Source of the DNA: JALHNF01 sp031972295
GTDB lineage: Bacteria; Patescibacteriota; Minisyncoccia; Phycocordibacterales; UBA5272
Assembly: GCA_031972295.1 (NCBI GenBank)
Contig: DALYEZ010000001.1
Span: forward strand, 1-64,000
DNA length: 64,000 nucleotides
Direction of reading: 5' to 3'
Part shown: positions 1-8,542 of the stretch, piece by piece
How the letters are laid out: the number at the start of each line of letters is the position of its first letter
Position numbering within the stretch: the first letter of the stretch is position 1
Notes under the pieces: generated by a model
What the model was told of the DNA's origin: nothing
Databases searched by the model: none
What the model saw: only the letters and a program-made list of their open reading frames with translations
Program-made: the position numbers and the translations under genes

Positions 1-3
1 TTG

Positions 4-75
4 TGACCCTACGGAGAGTCGAACTCCGGTTGACGGATTGAGAACCCGCTGTCCTAACCACTAGACGATAGGGCC
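4..75 (-). tRNA. tRNA-Glu (anticodon CTC)
   Basis: The reverse complement folds as a full cloverleaf. The 7-bp acceptor stem GGCCCTA pairs with TAGGGTC (one G-T pair), the D arm follows, and the anticodon stem closes the loop TTCTCAA, giving anticodon CTC for glutamate. The T arm contains GTTCGAC. The discriminator is A and is followed by CAA, so the CCA end is not encoded and a CCA-adding enzyme would be required. Confidence 0.93.
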
Positions 76-154
76 GATGTGGATACGCTACAAACTGTAC
101 CTGTTTTGTGTATATTTTTCAATACCTATCTCTATTCTGTGTTAGGATATATGG

Positions 155-1447
155 ATGAAGAAAATAGGTATTGCGTTACTTGGCGTTCTTGTAGCGGGGG
201 CACTCTTTTTTGTGTTTACCTCAAAAACAGGACCAAATGGTCAGCCGATTGAAAATGGTCTTACTGACAAGGACTTGATTACCCTCTATTGGGAGTCAGG
301 AGACGTTTTTTTTACAAACAAGGGGGTACAAGAGGCAAGACTTAATAAAGATTCCTCAAGTGTCATTATTCAGACAGGCAGTCAGGTGCGGACAACTGAA
401 GGATCAGCATACGTGCTTTTCCCCGACAACTCGATGATGTCAATCGATAAAAATACTATCGTAACTATTGAGTACTCAAAAGAGAAAGTTTCTATTCTCC
501 AAACGCTCGGAAACACATACCACCGTGTAAAGACACTCGAATCAGGGCAACAATACGAAGTGCGTACCCCGGGAACGCTCGCTGCTGTGCGTGGTACAAA
601 GTTTGCTGTTTTCTTTGATAACAAAACCAAGAAATCGAATGTAAAAGTAACGGAGAGTAAAGTGAGTGTAAAAAAGCTCGACAGTACCAAACCACTCAAA
701 GATGCTCCTGTGGTGCTTGAAGAAGTTGTTGTTGAAGAAGGCTCACAAGTTGATGTTCCAGATACTTCTATTCAAATCACGCGACCACTTGCGCCAACTC
801 GTATGGGGGAGAAGGACAAACGAGATAGTGGCTGGATGGAGAAGAATGAAATTGTTGACGAAGCAACAGAGAAGCCAGAAAATCGCCGTGAATTTATTGA
901 AAAGATGATTGAGGAGGTGAAGAAACAAAAAGAGGGAATGAATGACAAAGAAAAGATGGATGCGCTCCGTGATCGAGTTAAAAAGTTTAAACAAGAAAAA
1001 GGAATACAAGATGATTCTGTTTCTGAAGAAGACAATTCTAAAGTTCTTGTGGCAAGAAAGACGACTGATGACGCGATTTTAAAACCTCTTCTTGTAGATA
1101 CTAAGCCAGCAGACGACACTCCTTCTTTGAGTGACGACGAAAACCTTCCACCACTTGATCCAAGTATGAGTGATAGTGATGATCCTTTTGTACTCGAGTT
1201 TGATAGACGTTATGAATATTGGTTCCCAATTTACTCAGACAAAGCGACATTATGCTCGCGGGTGAATCCGCTTACCCCAGAAATACTCAAGGCGCGCTTG
1301 ATTGCTTTTGAGACAACCTACAAAGGCACGGTGCCAAATAAAGACGGTATTCTTAATTTTCTTCGAGCATTAAAACTATTCTGTTCTTCAACAGATACAG
1401 ACAATCGAATTCTTGATGAAGGTTACACGGAGAATTACCCTTTCTAA
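155..1447 (+). CDS. FecR-domain membrane-anchored protein
   Basis: 430 residues. A hydrophobic segment at residues 4-22 is a signal sequence or membrane anchor, so the remainder should be extracytoplasmic. Residues about 45-155 resemble the FecR domain, ending in the typical RTPGTLAAVRGTKF stretch (about 137-150). Residues 210-345 are highly charged and probably disordered or coiled, and about 85 further residues of unknown fold follow. The gene sits 10 nt upstream of a CHASE2-cyclase gene. FecR-like proteins and CHASE2 cyclases are recurrent neighbours in other bacteria, so a periplasmic sensing role is plausible, but no sigma factor/FecI partner is present. The ATG at 155 is chosen because an ATG at 151 lies in another frame. 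Confidence 0.75.
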   Translation: MKKIGIALLGVLVAGALFFVFTSKTGPNGQPIENGLTDKDLITLYWESGDVFFTNKGVQEARLNKDSSSVIIQTGSQVRTTEGSAYVLFPDNSMMSIDKNTIVTIEYSKEKVSILQTLGNTYHRVKTLESGQQYEVRTPGTLAAVRGTKFAVFFDNKTKKSNVKVTESKVSVKKLDSTKPLKDAPVVLEEVVVEEGSQVDVPDTSIQITRPLAPTRMGEKDKRDSGWMEKNEIVDEATEKPENRREFIEKMIEEVKKQKEGMNDKEKMDALRDRVKKFKQEKGIQDDSVSEEDNSKVLVARKTTDDAILKPLLVDTKPADDTPSLSDDENLPPLDPSMSDSDDPFVLEFDRRYEYWFPIYSDKATLCSRVNPLTPEILKARLIAFETTYKGTVPNKDGILNFLRALKLFCSSTDTDNRILDEGYTENYPF

Positions 1448-1457
1448 AGCATAGTCT

Positions 1458-3371
1458 GTGAAAAAAAATCTAAACATCACAACGCACAAAACTTTTCTCA
1501 TTGTTTGGATTGTCAGCATCGTTTTTTTTACGTGGGTTCTCCATTGGAATATATTTCAAAACATAAATAATATTTTCTTTGACCCACTTACTACAGGTAC
1601 CGAACGAAAAGATGTGGTTATTGTTGGTATTGATGAAAAAAGCTTGGCGCGTTACGGCGCTTTTCCGTGGGATAGGGATATTTACGCAAACCTCCTTACT
1701 TCACTTGATGGGTACAATCCACGTGTGATTGGTTTTGATATTTTGTTTGCTGAGTCGCGAGCGGGTGATGAAGTGCTTAAAAATATACTTCGTACCATGA
1801 AGACCGATGTCGTTTTTGCAACGAAGGTAGAAGAAGATGCATACATTTCGTCTTTGTATGGTGGTATTTCACCTCGTGTTCATGAAGGAGTGGTGAATGT
1901 TTTTCCTGACAACGATGCTAAGGTGCGCTCAGTCCAAAATTATTTTCTATACAACAAAGAATGTTTACCGTCGTTTTCAAAAAAGATTCTCTCTGTTGCT
2001 ACAAAAATGAGTGAGTATGTGCCAGGGAAGTGTGATACTAAGCAGAAACTTTTCCGGTATCAGGAAAATATTCAAAAAATATCATTTGTTGATGTTGTTG
2101 ATAAAGACATTCCGCTTGAAATGCTTCGAGATAAAATCATTCTTGTTGGATTTGCTACCACTGATCTTGAACAAGATTCATTCTTTGGACTTTTAGGAAG
2201 TAAGATTAATGGAGTTGAAATTCATGCAAGTGCGATTGCGCACAATCTCAATAATGTCCGATTAGTATCTGTTCCAAACTATGTGACACTTTTAGCAAAT
2301 ATTATTTTTGCATTCTTGATAGCTTTCCTTCCTTTTTTCATTAAACGTTTTTCTACACAAATAATTATTCTTGTTCTTGTTGCAGCTGCGACATTCTTTG
2401 GTGCGATTATTGGCTATGAATATGGCTATAAAACGTATGTGCCATGGGCAGTAGGGCTCCCACTTTTTTCGTACGGACTCAGTCTTCTGTATTCCTATGT
2501 GACTAATGTTCGGAAAAATGAATATCTCAAAAAGGTCTTCGGCACGTATGTGCACCCGTCGCTTTTGGAGGAACTTATCAGTGATCCAGCAAAGCTTAAA
2601 CTTGGTGGCGAAAAACGCTATATGACCGTGCTTTTTTCTGACATTCGTGGGTTCACCACTTTCTCGGAAAAACTTTCACCAGAGGGGCTTGTGGACCTTT
2701 TAAATGATTATTTAAACACCATGTCACCGCTTGTTTTGGAACGGCGAGGCACAATCGACAAGTATATTGGGGACGCGATTATGGCATTTTGGAATGCACC
2801 CGTGGCTACAGAAAATCATGAGCTTTTAGCGGTTGAGACAGCACTTGCTATGCAGGAAGCATTAGTTGCATTTAATAAAGAAAAGGCAGATGCAAATGGC
2901 ATGAAGCTTGGCATTGGTATTGGAATCAATAGTGGAGAAATGGTGGTGGGAAATATGGGAAGCGATGCGCGCTTTAATTACACCATTATGGGAGACGCGG
3001 TAAACACAGGCTCTCGTTTCGAAGGGCTGACCAAAAAATATGGCGTTGTAACTATAGTGGGTGAGTCCACGCGAAACGCTATTACGGACGATAAAATTCT
3101 TTTCCGTAAGCTCGATGTGATGACGGTAAAAGGAAAAAGTGAGCCAACAACTATTTATGAGCCGCTTCGAGCAAGTGACTCTATGCGAGAGTTTGTAAAA
3201 AACTATGAGTCTGGTTTTGATGCGTATATCAAAGGTGATTTTGAAACAGCGAAGAAATATTTGGAAACTCTAGCAGCACATGGTGATGAGCCGTCAAAAA
3301 TGCTTCTTGAGCGCATGAAGACCATTGACCTTGCAAGTTGGAAAGGTGTGTGGAAATGGGACGAAAAATAA
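1458..3371 (+). CDS. CHASE2-domain class III adenylate/guanylate cyclase
   Basis: 637 residues, GTG start. An N-terminal membrane helix (about 12-30) is followed by an extracytoplasmic CHASE2 sensor (about 45-265), membrane helices at about 275-345, and a C-terminal class III cyclase domain (about 385-570). The catalytic features are intact: metal-binding D395 (VLFSD) and D439 (YIGDA), purine-selecting K435, the YTIMGDAVN segment and the downstream GSRFEGL arginine. This lysine/threonine pattern is usual in CHASE2 adenylate cyclases, so cAMP is the probable product. About 60 residues resembling a TPR-like tail follow. It is cotranscribed with the FecR-like gene, suggesting that an envelope signal is turned into a cyclic nucleotide signal. 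Confidence 0.9.
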   Translation: MKKNLNITTHKTFLIVWIVSIVFFTWVLHWNIFQNINNIFFDPLTTGTERKDVVIVGIDEKSLARYGAFPWDRDIYANLLTSLDGYNPRVIGFDILFAESRAGDEVLKNILRTMKTDVVFATKVEEDAYISSLYGGISPRVHEGVVNVFPDNDAKVRSVQNYFLYNKECLPSFSKKILSVATKMSEYVPGKCDTKQKLFRYQENIQKISFVDVVDKDIPLEMLRDKIILVGFATTDLEQDSFFGLLGSKINGVEIHASAIAHNLNNVRLVSVPNYVTLLANIIFAFLIAFLPFFIKRFSTQIIILVLVAAATFFGAIIGYEYGYKTYVPWAVGLPLFSYGLSLLYSYVTNVRKNEYLKKVFGTYVHPSLLEELISDPAKLKLGGEKRYMTVLFSDIRGFTTFSEKLSPEGLVDLLNDYLNTMSPLVLERRGTIDKYIGDAIMAFWNAPVATENHELLAVETALAMQEALVAFNKEKADANGMKLGIGIGINSGEMVVGNMGSDARFNYTIMGDAVNTGSRFEGLTKKYGVVTIVGESTRNAITDDKILFRKLDVMTVKGKSEPTTIYEPLRASDSMREFVKNYESGFDAYIKGDFETAKKYLETLAAHGDEPSKMLLERMKTIDLASWKGVWKWDEK

Positions 3372-3373
3372 AT

Positions 3374-4114
3374 ATGGCAGATTACAGTGAGTATGCCGTA
3401 GAGTGGCATGAGAATAGAAAGAACAAACGCAGTCATTCAAAAGAATATATAGAAAAGCCAGGAATCTATGAAGCTATTGGAGATGTGCGTGATCAGGATA
3501 TTCTAGTGCTTGGATGTGGCTCAGGGGTTGAGTGTGACGAGCTTGTGCAAAAAGGTGCTCGCAAAGTTCACGGCATAGACAGTGCAAGTGGACTCATTGA
3601 GATAGCACAAAAGGAATACGGAACATGTACTTTTTCTTGTGAGGATATTCGAACATTTAATGTACAAAAAGAAAGTTTTGATATTTGTATTGCAAGTTTG
3701 GTGATGCATTATGTTCCAGACTGGAAAGAAACATTTTCTCGGGTGTGGCAGTCTCTTCGTCCCGGGGGTGTGTTTGTAATGTCACTCAATCATCCTGTGA
3801 AGTTTGGTGCAGAGATTATTCGTGGGGCAGAGTATTCTGCTTTATTGGGTTATGAGAAAGGAAAGGAGGGGGTGAAAGTGTATGGCGACTATTTGAATAA
3901 AAGAAAAATAAAAGATGTGTGGCTCGGCGGACTTGAAGTAGAATTTTATCATCAATCTTTGTCAGATATTCTTAAAGAAGTTTTAGCTTCTCAATTTACT
4001 CTCGTGTCTGTATCTGAGCCAAAGCCAATTGCACGAGCTGAAAAAGAAGATCCGGAGTTTTACCAAATCCACTCTAAAATCCCTCAGTTTTTAGTGATTA
4101 AACTGCAAAAATAA
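3374..4114 (+). CDS. class I SAM-dependent methyltransferase
   Basis: 246 residues from the ATG at 3374, two bases after the cyclase stop; the open frame extends upstream into the cyclase gene, but this start gives the normal methyltransferase N-terminus. Motif I is VLGCGSGVECDEL, an acidic residue ends the next strand (HGIDSAS), and LRPGGVFVMSLNHP is the post-motif segment. The fold resembles UbiE/BioC-like enzymes that methylate small molecules, but the substrate cannot be told from sequence. It ends the cyclase operon and is followed directly by a terminator. Confidence 0.85.
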   Translation: MADYSEYAVEWHENRKNKRSHSKEYIEKPGIYEAIGDVRDQDILVLGCGSGVECDELVQKGARKVHGIDSASGLIEIAQKEYGTCTFSCEDIRTFNVQKESFDICIASLVMHYVPDWKETFSRVWQSLRPGGVFVMSLNHPVKFGAEIIRGAEYSALLGYEKGKEGVKVYGDYLNKRKIKDVWLGGLEVEFYHQSLSDILKEVLASQFTLVSVSEPKPIARAEKEDPEFYQIHSKIPQFLVIKLQK

Positions 4115-4139
4115 AAAGCCACTAATCAAGTGGCTTTTT
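4114..4139. terminator. bidirectional rho-independent terminator
   Basis: AAAAGCCACT and AGTGGCTTTT form a stem around a short loop, with A-rich and T-rich flanks. It lies between convergent genes and can serve the methyltransferase gene on the plus strand and the YqeY gene on the minus strand. Confidence 0.85.
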
Positions 4140-4155
4140 ATTTGTTTTGTATTTT

Positions 4156-4611
4156 TTACTGTACCAATCGGTCAACAACTTTCTTTACATCTCCACCGTC
4201 TGCTTTTCCTGCAAGTTCTTTGATGATCATTCCAGTAAATTTTCCAAGGGCTGTTTTGTCTACTGTTCCTGCTTCGGCAATTTTTGCTTTTACAATAGTT
4301 TCAATTTCAGCTTCAGTCATCGTTGTCGGCAAGAATTGCTCGATGATGGCAAGCTCTGCTTTTTCACTGTCGGCTAAGTCTTCACGTCCACCACTTACAA
4401 ACTGCTCAATAGAATCTTTGCGCTTTTTTTGTTCACGCTTGAGCACATTCATTGCGTCTTCGTCAGAAATAGGCTCCTGAGGAGGAATACCTTTGTTTAC
4501 AAGTTCATTGGTAAATCCAGAACTAATGCCACGAAGCGCCATAAGAGCCACACTGTCCTTTGCAATCATGGCTTCCTTTAACTTTGCTTTTACTGTTTCT
4601 TGAATTGTCAT
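4156..4611 (-). CDS. GatB/YqeY domain protein
   Basis: 151 residues, the full length of the YqeY family. It opens with a helical segment (MTIQETVKAKLKEAMIAKD) and contains the family hallmarks LKREQKKRKDSIEQF and AIIEQFLPTTM. The C-terminal helical region resembles the tail domain of GatB, the subunit of the tRNA-dependent amidotransferase that contacts tRNA. The exact function of stand-alone YqeY proteins is not established. It is monocistronic and convergent with the methyltransferase gene. Confidence 0.9.
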   Translation of the reverse strand: MTIQETVKAKLKEAMIAKDSVALMALRGISSGFTNELVNKGIPPQEPISDEDAMNVLKREQKKRKDSIEQFVSGGREDLADSEKAELAIIEQFLPTTMTEAEIETIVKAKIAEAGTVDKTALGKFTGMIIKELAGKADGGDVKKVVDRLVQ

Positions 4612-4623
4612 ATGGCTATTCTA
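4612..4623 (-). promoter_or_regulatory. -10 element of the YqeY gene, leaderless type
   Basis: On the minus strand TAGAAT is followed by six bases and then the ATG. There is no purine-rich ribosome binding site. The spacing puts the expected transcription start at or next to the start codon. Confidence 0.55.
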
Positions 4624-4643
4624 CCACAAATGATTTTTCAGTA

Positions 4644-4660
4644 TATAATGCAGGGTATCT
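4644..4660 (+). promoter_or_regulatory. -10 element of the rmuC gene
   Basis: A perfect TATAAT (4644-4649) lies 11 nt before the ATG. At most a leader of a few bases is expected. A GCAGGG segment lies in between, but it is too close to the expected transcription start for certain use as a ribosome binding site. Confidence 0.55.
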
Positions 4661-5779
4661 ATGAATACTGTCGTGATCATCGCTGTTTTTGTTCTTCTTT
4701 TCGTGCTTTTTGCGATAGGACTTATTTTCTTTATTTCAAAGATGATGCGCCAAATGAAACAAGGCGACAATGATGGACTTCGTCTTGTGCAGAGCTCGCT
4801 TCAGCAACAGATGGAAAACTTAGCCAGTCGTTTTGAAACAAATGTTCGCTCACTCGACTCAAAATTTGTTGAAAGTAATCGTGACATGCAAAGTCATGTA
4901 CGTACACAGTTTTCGGAATCGCAAATCCTTATTAAAGATATTACTGACAAAGTAAGTGAAGTGCGAGAAAAAGTTGCTGAAGTGCGCGAAGCAAACAAGC
5001 AAGTGTTTACCATTGCTGAACAGCTCCAAAACCTTGAAAAGGTGCTCAAGCATCAAAAGCAGCGTGGGAATTTGGGCGAAGCGTCGCTCGAGCTCATTCT
5101 CTCCAATATCTTGCCAGCGAATGGATTTCAAATGCAGTACGGATTTGCAAATGGTGAAGTGGTAGACGCTGTTATCATGACGCGCGACGGACTTATTCCT
5201 GTTGACGCTAAGTTTTCACTCGATAACTATTCGCGAGTAATGAATGAGCGTGATGATGTGCGACGGGCAGAGCTTGAGAAAATGTTTGTACAAGATCTTA
5301 AAAAGCGAATTGATGAAACGGCTAAATATGTGCGCATTGAGGAAGGCACACTCCCATTTGCGTTCATGTTTATTCCAGCCGAGGGTATCTATTATGACCT
5401 TTTGGTTAATGAGGTTGGTGGTGTAAAAGTAAATACCAGAAGCTTGATTGACTACGCATATAACGACAAAAAAGTAATTATTGTTTCTCCAACAACGTTT
5501 GCTGCATATCTCCAATCTGTGCTTTATGGCTTGAAAGCCTTTAAAGTTGAAGAAAATGCAAAGAAAATCGAGGCAAATGTAAGTCAGCTTATGAAGCATA
5601 TTGGTGCCTACGAAGAGTATTTCAAAAAAATGGGTATGACACTCTCCACAGTGGTAAATCATTACAATGCCGCTGACAAAGAGCTCAAAAAGATTGATAA
5701 AGATGTATATCGAATCACTGGGGAGAGTAATGAATATGAGATCGCCCCTATTGAAAAACCGAAGCTTCTTGAGGAGTAG
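4661..5779 (+). CDS. rmuC: RmuC-family DNA recombination protein
   Basis: 372 residues. The N-terminal membrane helix (about 3-25) is followed by a long coiled coil (about 30-130) and the RmuC nuclease-like domain (about 135-335). Recognisable conserved stretches are KQRGNLGEASLELIL, DAVIMTRDGLIPVDAKFSLD and LPFAFMFIPAEGIYYDLL. RmuC proteins are predicted PD-(D/E)XK-fold nucleases that limit rearrangements at inverted repeats in E. coli; the catalytic role is inferred from the family. It heads a run of four plus-strand genes. Confidence 0.9.
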   Translation: MNTVVIIAVFVLLFVLFAIGLIFFISKMMRQMKQGDNDGLRLVQSSLQQQMENLASRFETNVRSLDSKFVESNRDMQSHVRTQFSESQILIKDITDKVSEVREKVAEVREANKQVFTIAEQLQNLEKVLKHQKQRGNLGEASLELILSNILPANGFQMQYGFANGEVVDAVIMTRDGLIPVDAKFSLDNYSRVMNERDDVRRAELEKMFVQDLKKRIDETAKYVRIEEGTLPFAFMFIPAEGIYYDLLVNEVGGVKVNTRSLIDYAYNDKKVIIVSPTTFAAYLQSVLYGLKAFKVEENAKKIEANVSQLMKHIGAYEEYFKKMGMTLSTVVNHYNAADKELKKIDKDVYRITGESNEYEIAPIEKPKLLEE

Positions 5780-5791
5780 TTTGTATATTGT

Positions 5792-6013
5792 ATGTTAGTA
5801 AAAGTTCGTGTTAAAGCTGAAGCAAAAAAGCAACTCATCATGGAGGTTGCTCATGATTCGTATACGGTTCATGTTCAGGCATCAAAAGAACGTGGCCTGG
5901 CAAATAAGGAAATGCTTGAGATTCTCAAAGAGTACTTTAAAACAAAGCACATTAAAATCATTAAAGGTCATACAACACCTCATAAAATTGTCGATATATT
6001 TACATTGGTCTAA
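5792..6013 (+). CDS. DUF167 (YggU-family) protein
   Basis: 73 residues, the usual length for this small alpha/beta family. The pattern KVRVKAEAKK, then VHVQASKERGLANKEMLEIL, then IKIIKGHTTPHKIVDI matches the YggU layout, in which the last part is normally 'GxxSRxKxv'. Its function is unknown in any organism. It lies 12 nt downstream of rmuC. Confidence 0.82.
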   Translation: MLVKVRVKAEAKKQLIMEVAHDSYTVHVQASKERGLANKEMLEILKEYFKTKHIKIIKGHTTPHKIVDIFTLV

Positions 6014-6019
6014 AGACGG

Positions 6020-6031
6020 TATAATGGCAGT
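6020..6031 (+). promoter_or_regulatory. -10 element of the hibernation-factor gene, leaderless type
   Basis: TATAAT (6020-6025) overlaps the region just after the DUF167 stop, and the ATG follows after six bases. This is one of the clearest examples in the window of a -10 box abutting a start codon with no Shine-Dalgarno sequence. Confidence 0.65.
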
Positions 6032-6424
6032 ATGAGAATATCAATTAAAGCGACAAACATTGATCTTACTGAGCCACTTCGCTCATATGTAACCGAGCGA
6101 ATTGAATCCGTACGAAAGCTCACGACCATTTCAGATGAATCCCTTCATGCAGCGGTAGAAATAGGAAAAACATCTCACCATCACAAACAGGGAGACATTT
6201 TCCGAGCGGAGGTAAACTTTCATCTTGCACACACCATGTTGCGAGCAGTAGCTGTGAAAGATGATCTCTATGCCGCTATTGATGAAATGAAAGACGAATT
6301 AGCCCGAGAACTTTCTTCATATAAGGATAAAGACAGAACCCTTATGCGTCGCGGAGCCTCGGCGGTAAAAGCGATGATGAAAGGTGTTGGTGATATGTTT
6401 AGAACAAGACGAAGCGATAATTAA
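6032..6424 (+). CDS. hpf: ribosome hibernation promoting factor (HPF/RaiA family)
   Basis: 130 residues. The N-terminal 95 residues have the beta-alpha-beta-beta-beta-alpha pattern of the family, starting MRISIKATNIDLTEPLRSYV and including FRAEVNFHLAHTMLRA and DDLYAAIDEMKDELARELSS. It is the short form, lacking the long-HPF dimerisation domain, but carries a basic tail of about 35 residues. Short HPFs bind the 30S decoding region and silence ribosomes in starvation. Its own -10 box suggests control separate from rmuC. Confidence 0.9.
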   Translation: MRISIKATNIDLTEPLRSYVTERIESVRKLTTISDESLHAAVEIGKTSHHHKQGDIFRAEVNFHLAHTMLRAVAVKDDLYAAIDEMKDELARELSSYKDKDRTLMRRGASAVKAMMKGVGDMFRTRRSDN

Positions 6425-6430
6425 AATACT

Positions 6431-7135
6431 ATGAGCCTTGAAACAAAAAATGTTACCAACTGGATTCTTTTTATCTTTGTAACCCTTTCCGCTTTCGGTG
6501 TTGTATATCAAGCGGTTGCCACAACAAACAAAGAAATAGAAAAAATTAATGAAGATATTGTTAAGATGAATGAAATTGCAAATGCAAACCTTGCACTTTC
6601 AATAAACATTAAACCTACAACTCAAACACCAAAAATTATGAACGAAGCACAAATTACCCAAGCAACATTTAAAACAAATTACGGAGACATTACAGTTGCT
6701 TTTCGAAAAGAAACTCCCGTGACTGTTGCAAACTTTGTTAAACTTGCAAAAGAAGGATTTTACGATGGTGTACGCTTTCACCGAGTTATCAAAAACTTCA
6801 TGATTCAAAGTGGTGATCCAAAATCAAAAGATCTTAATTTAAAAAATGAGTGGGGAACGGGAGGACCAGGATATGTATTTAAAGATGAAGTATTCCAAAA
6901 TGATGAAATGAACCAAGGTGTGCTTGCCATGGCAAACGCAGGCCCTGGCACAAACGGCAGTCAGTTCTTCATTGTTACCGCTCCACAAGGTACAGACTGG
7001 CTCGTAGGTAAACATACGATTTTTGGAAAAGTAACTCGTGGTTTAGATGTTGCTCTTGCAATAGACAGTGTGGCTACGGTTCCAGGCGACAGGCCAGTGA
7101 AAGATGTGATTATTGAGAAAATAATTTTACAATAA
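6431..7135 (+). CDS. cyclophilin-type peptidyl-prolyl cis-trans isomerase, membrane anchored
   Basis: 234 residues. A membrane helix or uncleaved signal at about 10-30 precedes a short coiled segment and a cyclophilin domain (about 75-234). Catalytic-site segments are intact: GVRFHRVIKNFMIQSGD (Arg and Phe of the active site), GTNGSQFFIVT and the TIFGKVTRGLDV strand. The enzyme would catalyse proline isomerisation of exported proteins at the outer face of the membrane. It lies six nt after the hibernation-factor stop and ends at a strong terminator. Confidence 0.93.
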   Translation: MSLETKNVTNWILFIFVTLSAFGVVYQAVATTNKEIEKINEDIVKMNEIANANLALSINIKPTTQTPKIMNEAQITQATFKTNYGDITVAFRKETPVTVANFVKLAKEGFYDGVRFHRVIKNFMIQSGDPKSKDLNLKNEWGTGGPGYVFKDEVFQNDEMNQGVLAMANAGPGTNGSQFFIVTAPQGTDWLVGKHTIFGKVTRGLDVALAIDSVATVPGDRPVKDVIIEKIILQ

Positions 7136-7146
7136 TTTACCTACAC

Positions 7147-7184
7147 AATAATAAAACCTCTCAGACTTGAGAGGTTTTATTATT
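7147..7184. terminator. bidirectional rho-independent terminator
   Basis: A near-perfect hairpin with arms AATAATAAAACCTCTCA and TTGAGAGGTTTTATTATT separates the convergent cyclophilin and fmt genes. Both sides carry A/T tracts, so it can work in either direction. It overlaps the last codons of fmt. Confidence 0.88.
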
Positions 7185-8028
7185 TAAGTCCGCGGGTAAA
7201 ATCAATGTAGGGCATTTCTTTTTTTCCTTCCGGAATAACTTTTTCAATCACAAAAGTATTATTTTCAAATCGTGCGGATGTTATTTTGAGTCGAATCTTT
7301 TTGCCAGCATGTTCAACAAAAAAGAATGTGCCCGGCCACGGTTGATAGGCTAAGTATTTTAAATACTTCTGTCTTTCTGTGTCGGTAGAAAGTATCTCAC
7401 CATCTTTTTTTTCTATCTTTTGTGTAAATGTCGCGAGCTCATGATTCTGTTCAAGGGTGGGTAATACTCCAGATATGTATGGACCAAGATATTGAGCGAT
7501 AAGCTTACCTCCTTCAGAAAAACCAAGTTCGCCAAGAGTTTGTTTTGAGGGTGTTTCTGTAAAGGTGATTTCTCGCTGAGCGATTACGTTTCCATGGTCA
7601 CATTCTGAATCAAGTTTTATGATTGTTACGCCAAATGTTTTCTCGTCATTAAGAATCTGAAATTCAAGAGGGCTTGGTCCGCGATATAACGGTAAAAGTG
7701 ACGGATGAACATTCAAAATTCCTTTCGGAAAACAATCGAGAATAGATTGAGGAATTATTTTTCCGTAGGCCGCAAGAATTCCAAATTGAAATTGTTTACA
7801 GAGTGCATGAATTTCTTCGTTGTTTCTAATCTTTTCTGGTGTATATACAGGAATACCTTTTGCAAGTGCCCATACTTTTACTGGTGATGGAGCAAGAACA
7901 AGTCCACGACCTTGGGGAGCGTCAGGAGCGGTGACAATCTCACTTGGAAGTAAACCTTCTTTTTCAAGAGCGTTTAGTGTGTATGTTGATAACTCTGGTG
8001 TGCCAAAAAAAATAAAGGGTATATTCAT
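7180..8028 (-). CDS. fmt: methionyl-tRNA formyltransferase
   Basis: 282 residues from the ATG at 8028; the open frame extends 10 codons upstream into def, but NIPFIFFGTPELS is the family N-terminus. The enzyme transfers a formyl group from 10-formyl-THF to Met-tRNAi. The catalytic triad region is visible: NVHPSLLPLYRGPSP (Asn and His) and the later LDSECDHG (Asp). The C-terminal OB-like domain is short, making the protein about 30 residues below the usual length. It starts four nt after the def stop, so the formylation and deformylation genes are coupled. Confidence 0.93.
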   Translation of the reverse strand: MNIPFIFFGTPELSTYTLNALEKEGLLPSEIVTAPDAPQGRGLVLAPSPVKVWALAKGIPVYTPEKIRNNEEIHALCKQFQFGILAAYGKIIPQSILDCFPKGILNVHPSLLPLYRGPSPLEFQILNDEKTFGVTIIKLDSECDHGNVIAQREITFTETPSKQTLGELGFSEGGKLIAQYLGPYISGVLPTLEQNHELATFTQKIEKKDGEILSTDTERQKYLKYLAYQPWPGTFFFVEHAGKKIRLKITSARFENNTFVIEKVIPEGKKEMPYIDFTRGLK

Positions 8029-8032
8029 GGGT

Positions 8033-8527
8033 TTATTTTTCTTGAGGTGGTTGCTCAACTACTTTTTTTGCTTTATCGATAAAAAGAATACCTTCGAGAT
8101 GGTCTGTCTCATGTTGGAAAATTTGAGAAAGTAATCCACCACCAACACGTGTAAATTTTACTCCGTTCTGATCATATGCCTCGACGGTAGTATTTACACT
8201 TCGTTTTACTTCGCCGTACTTCCAACGTACCGAAAGACAACCCTCTGGCATTACCTCCGTTTTCTTTGATTTTTTTATAATAGTGGGATTAATGAAAACT
8301 AAAGGCATATCTTTTGTATTGCCATGGTAGGCTTTTTCAGAAACAAGAAAAATACGGTATGGAAGACCGATTTGAGGTGCAGCAATAGCGACACCATCTT
8401 TCTGACTATCAAGAGCAACTTTCATTTCATTCAACATGTTGAAAAGCTTCGCTGTTTTAAAGAAGTTTGCAGGTACTACCTCTGCCTTATTTCGTAACAC
8501 TTTTTCACCAACCTGGACTATTTCCAT
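8033..8527 (-). CDS. def: peptide deformylase
   Basis: 164 residues. All three metal-site motifs are present: GVAIAAPQIG, PEGCLSV (metal-binding Cys) and FQHETDHLEG (two metal-binding His and the catalytic Glu). The enzyme removes the N-formyl group from nascent proteins and pairs functionally with Fmt, encoded immediately downstream. A short hydrophilic tail follows the catalytic core. Confidence 0.95.
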   Translation of the reverse strand: MEIVQVGEKVLRNKAEVVPANFFKTAKLFNMLNEMKVALDSQKDGVAIAAPQIGLPYRIFLVSEKAYHGNTKDMPLVFINPTIIKKSKKTEVMPEGCLSVRWKYGEVKRSVNTTVEAYDQNGVKFTRVGGGLLSQIFQHETDHLEGILFIDKAKKVVEQPPQEK

Positions 8528-8542
8528 ATTTTCCGTACTATA
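8528..8542 (-). promoter_or_regulatory. -10 element of def-fmt
   Basis: On the minus strand TATAGT lies nine bases before the def ATG in the short gap after murD. No Shine-Dalgarno sequence is seen, only ACGGAAAAT. Confidence 0.45.
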
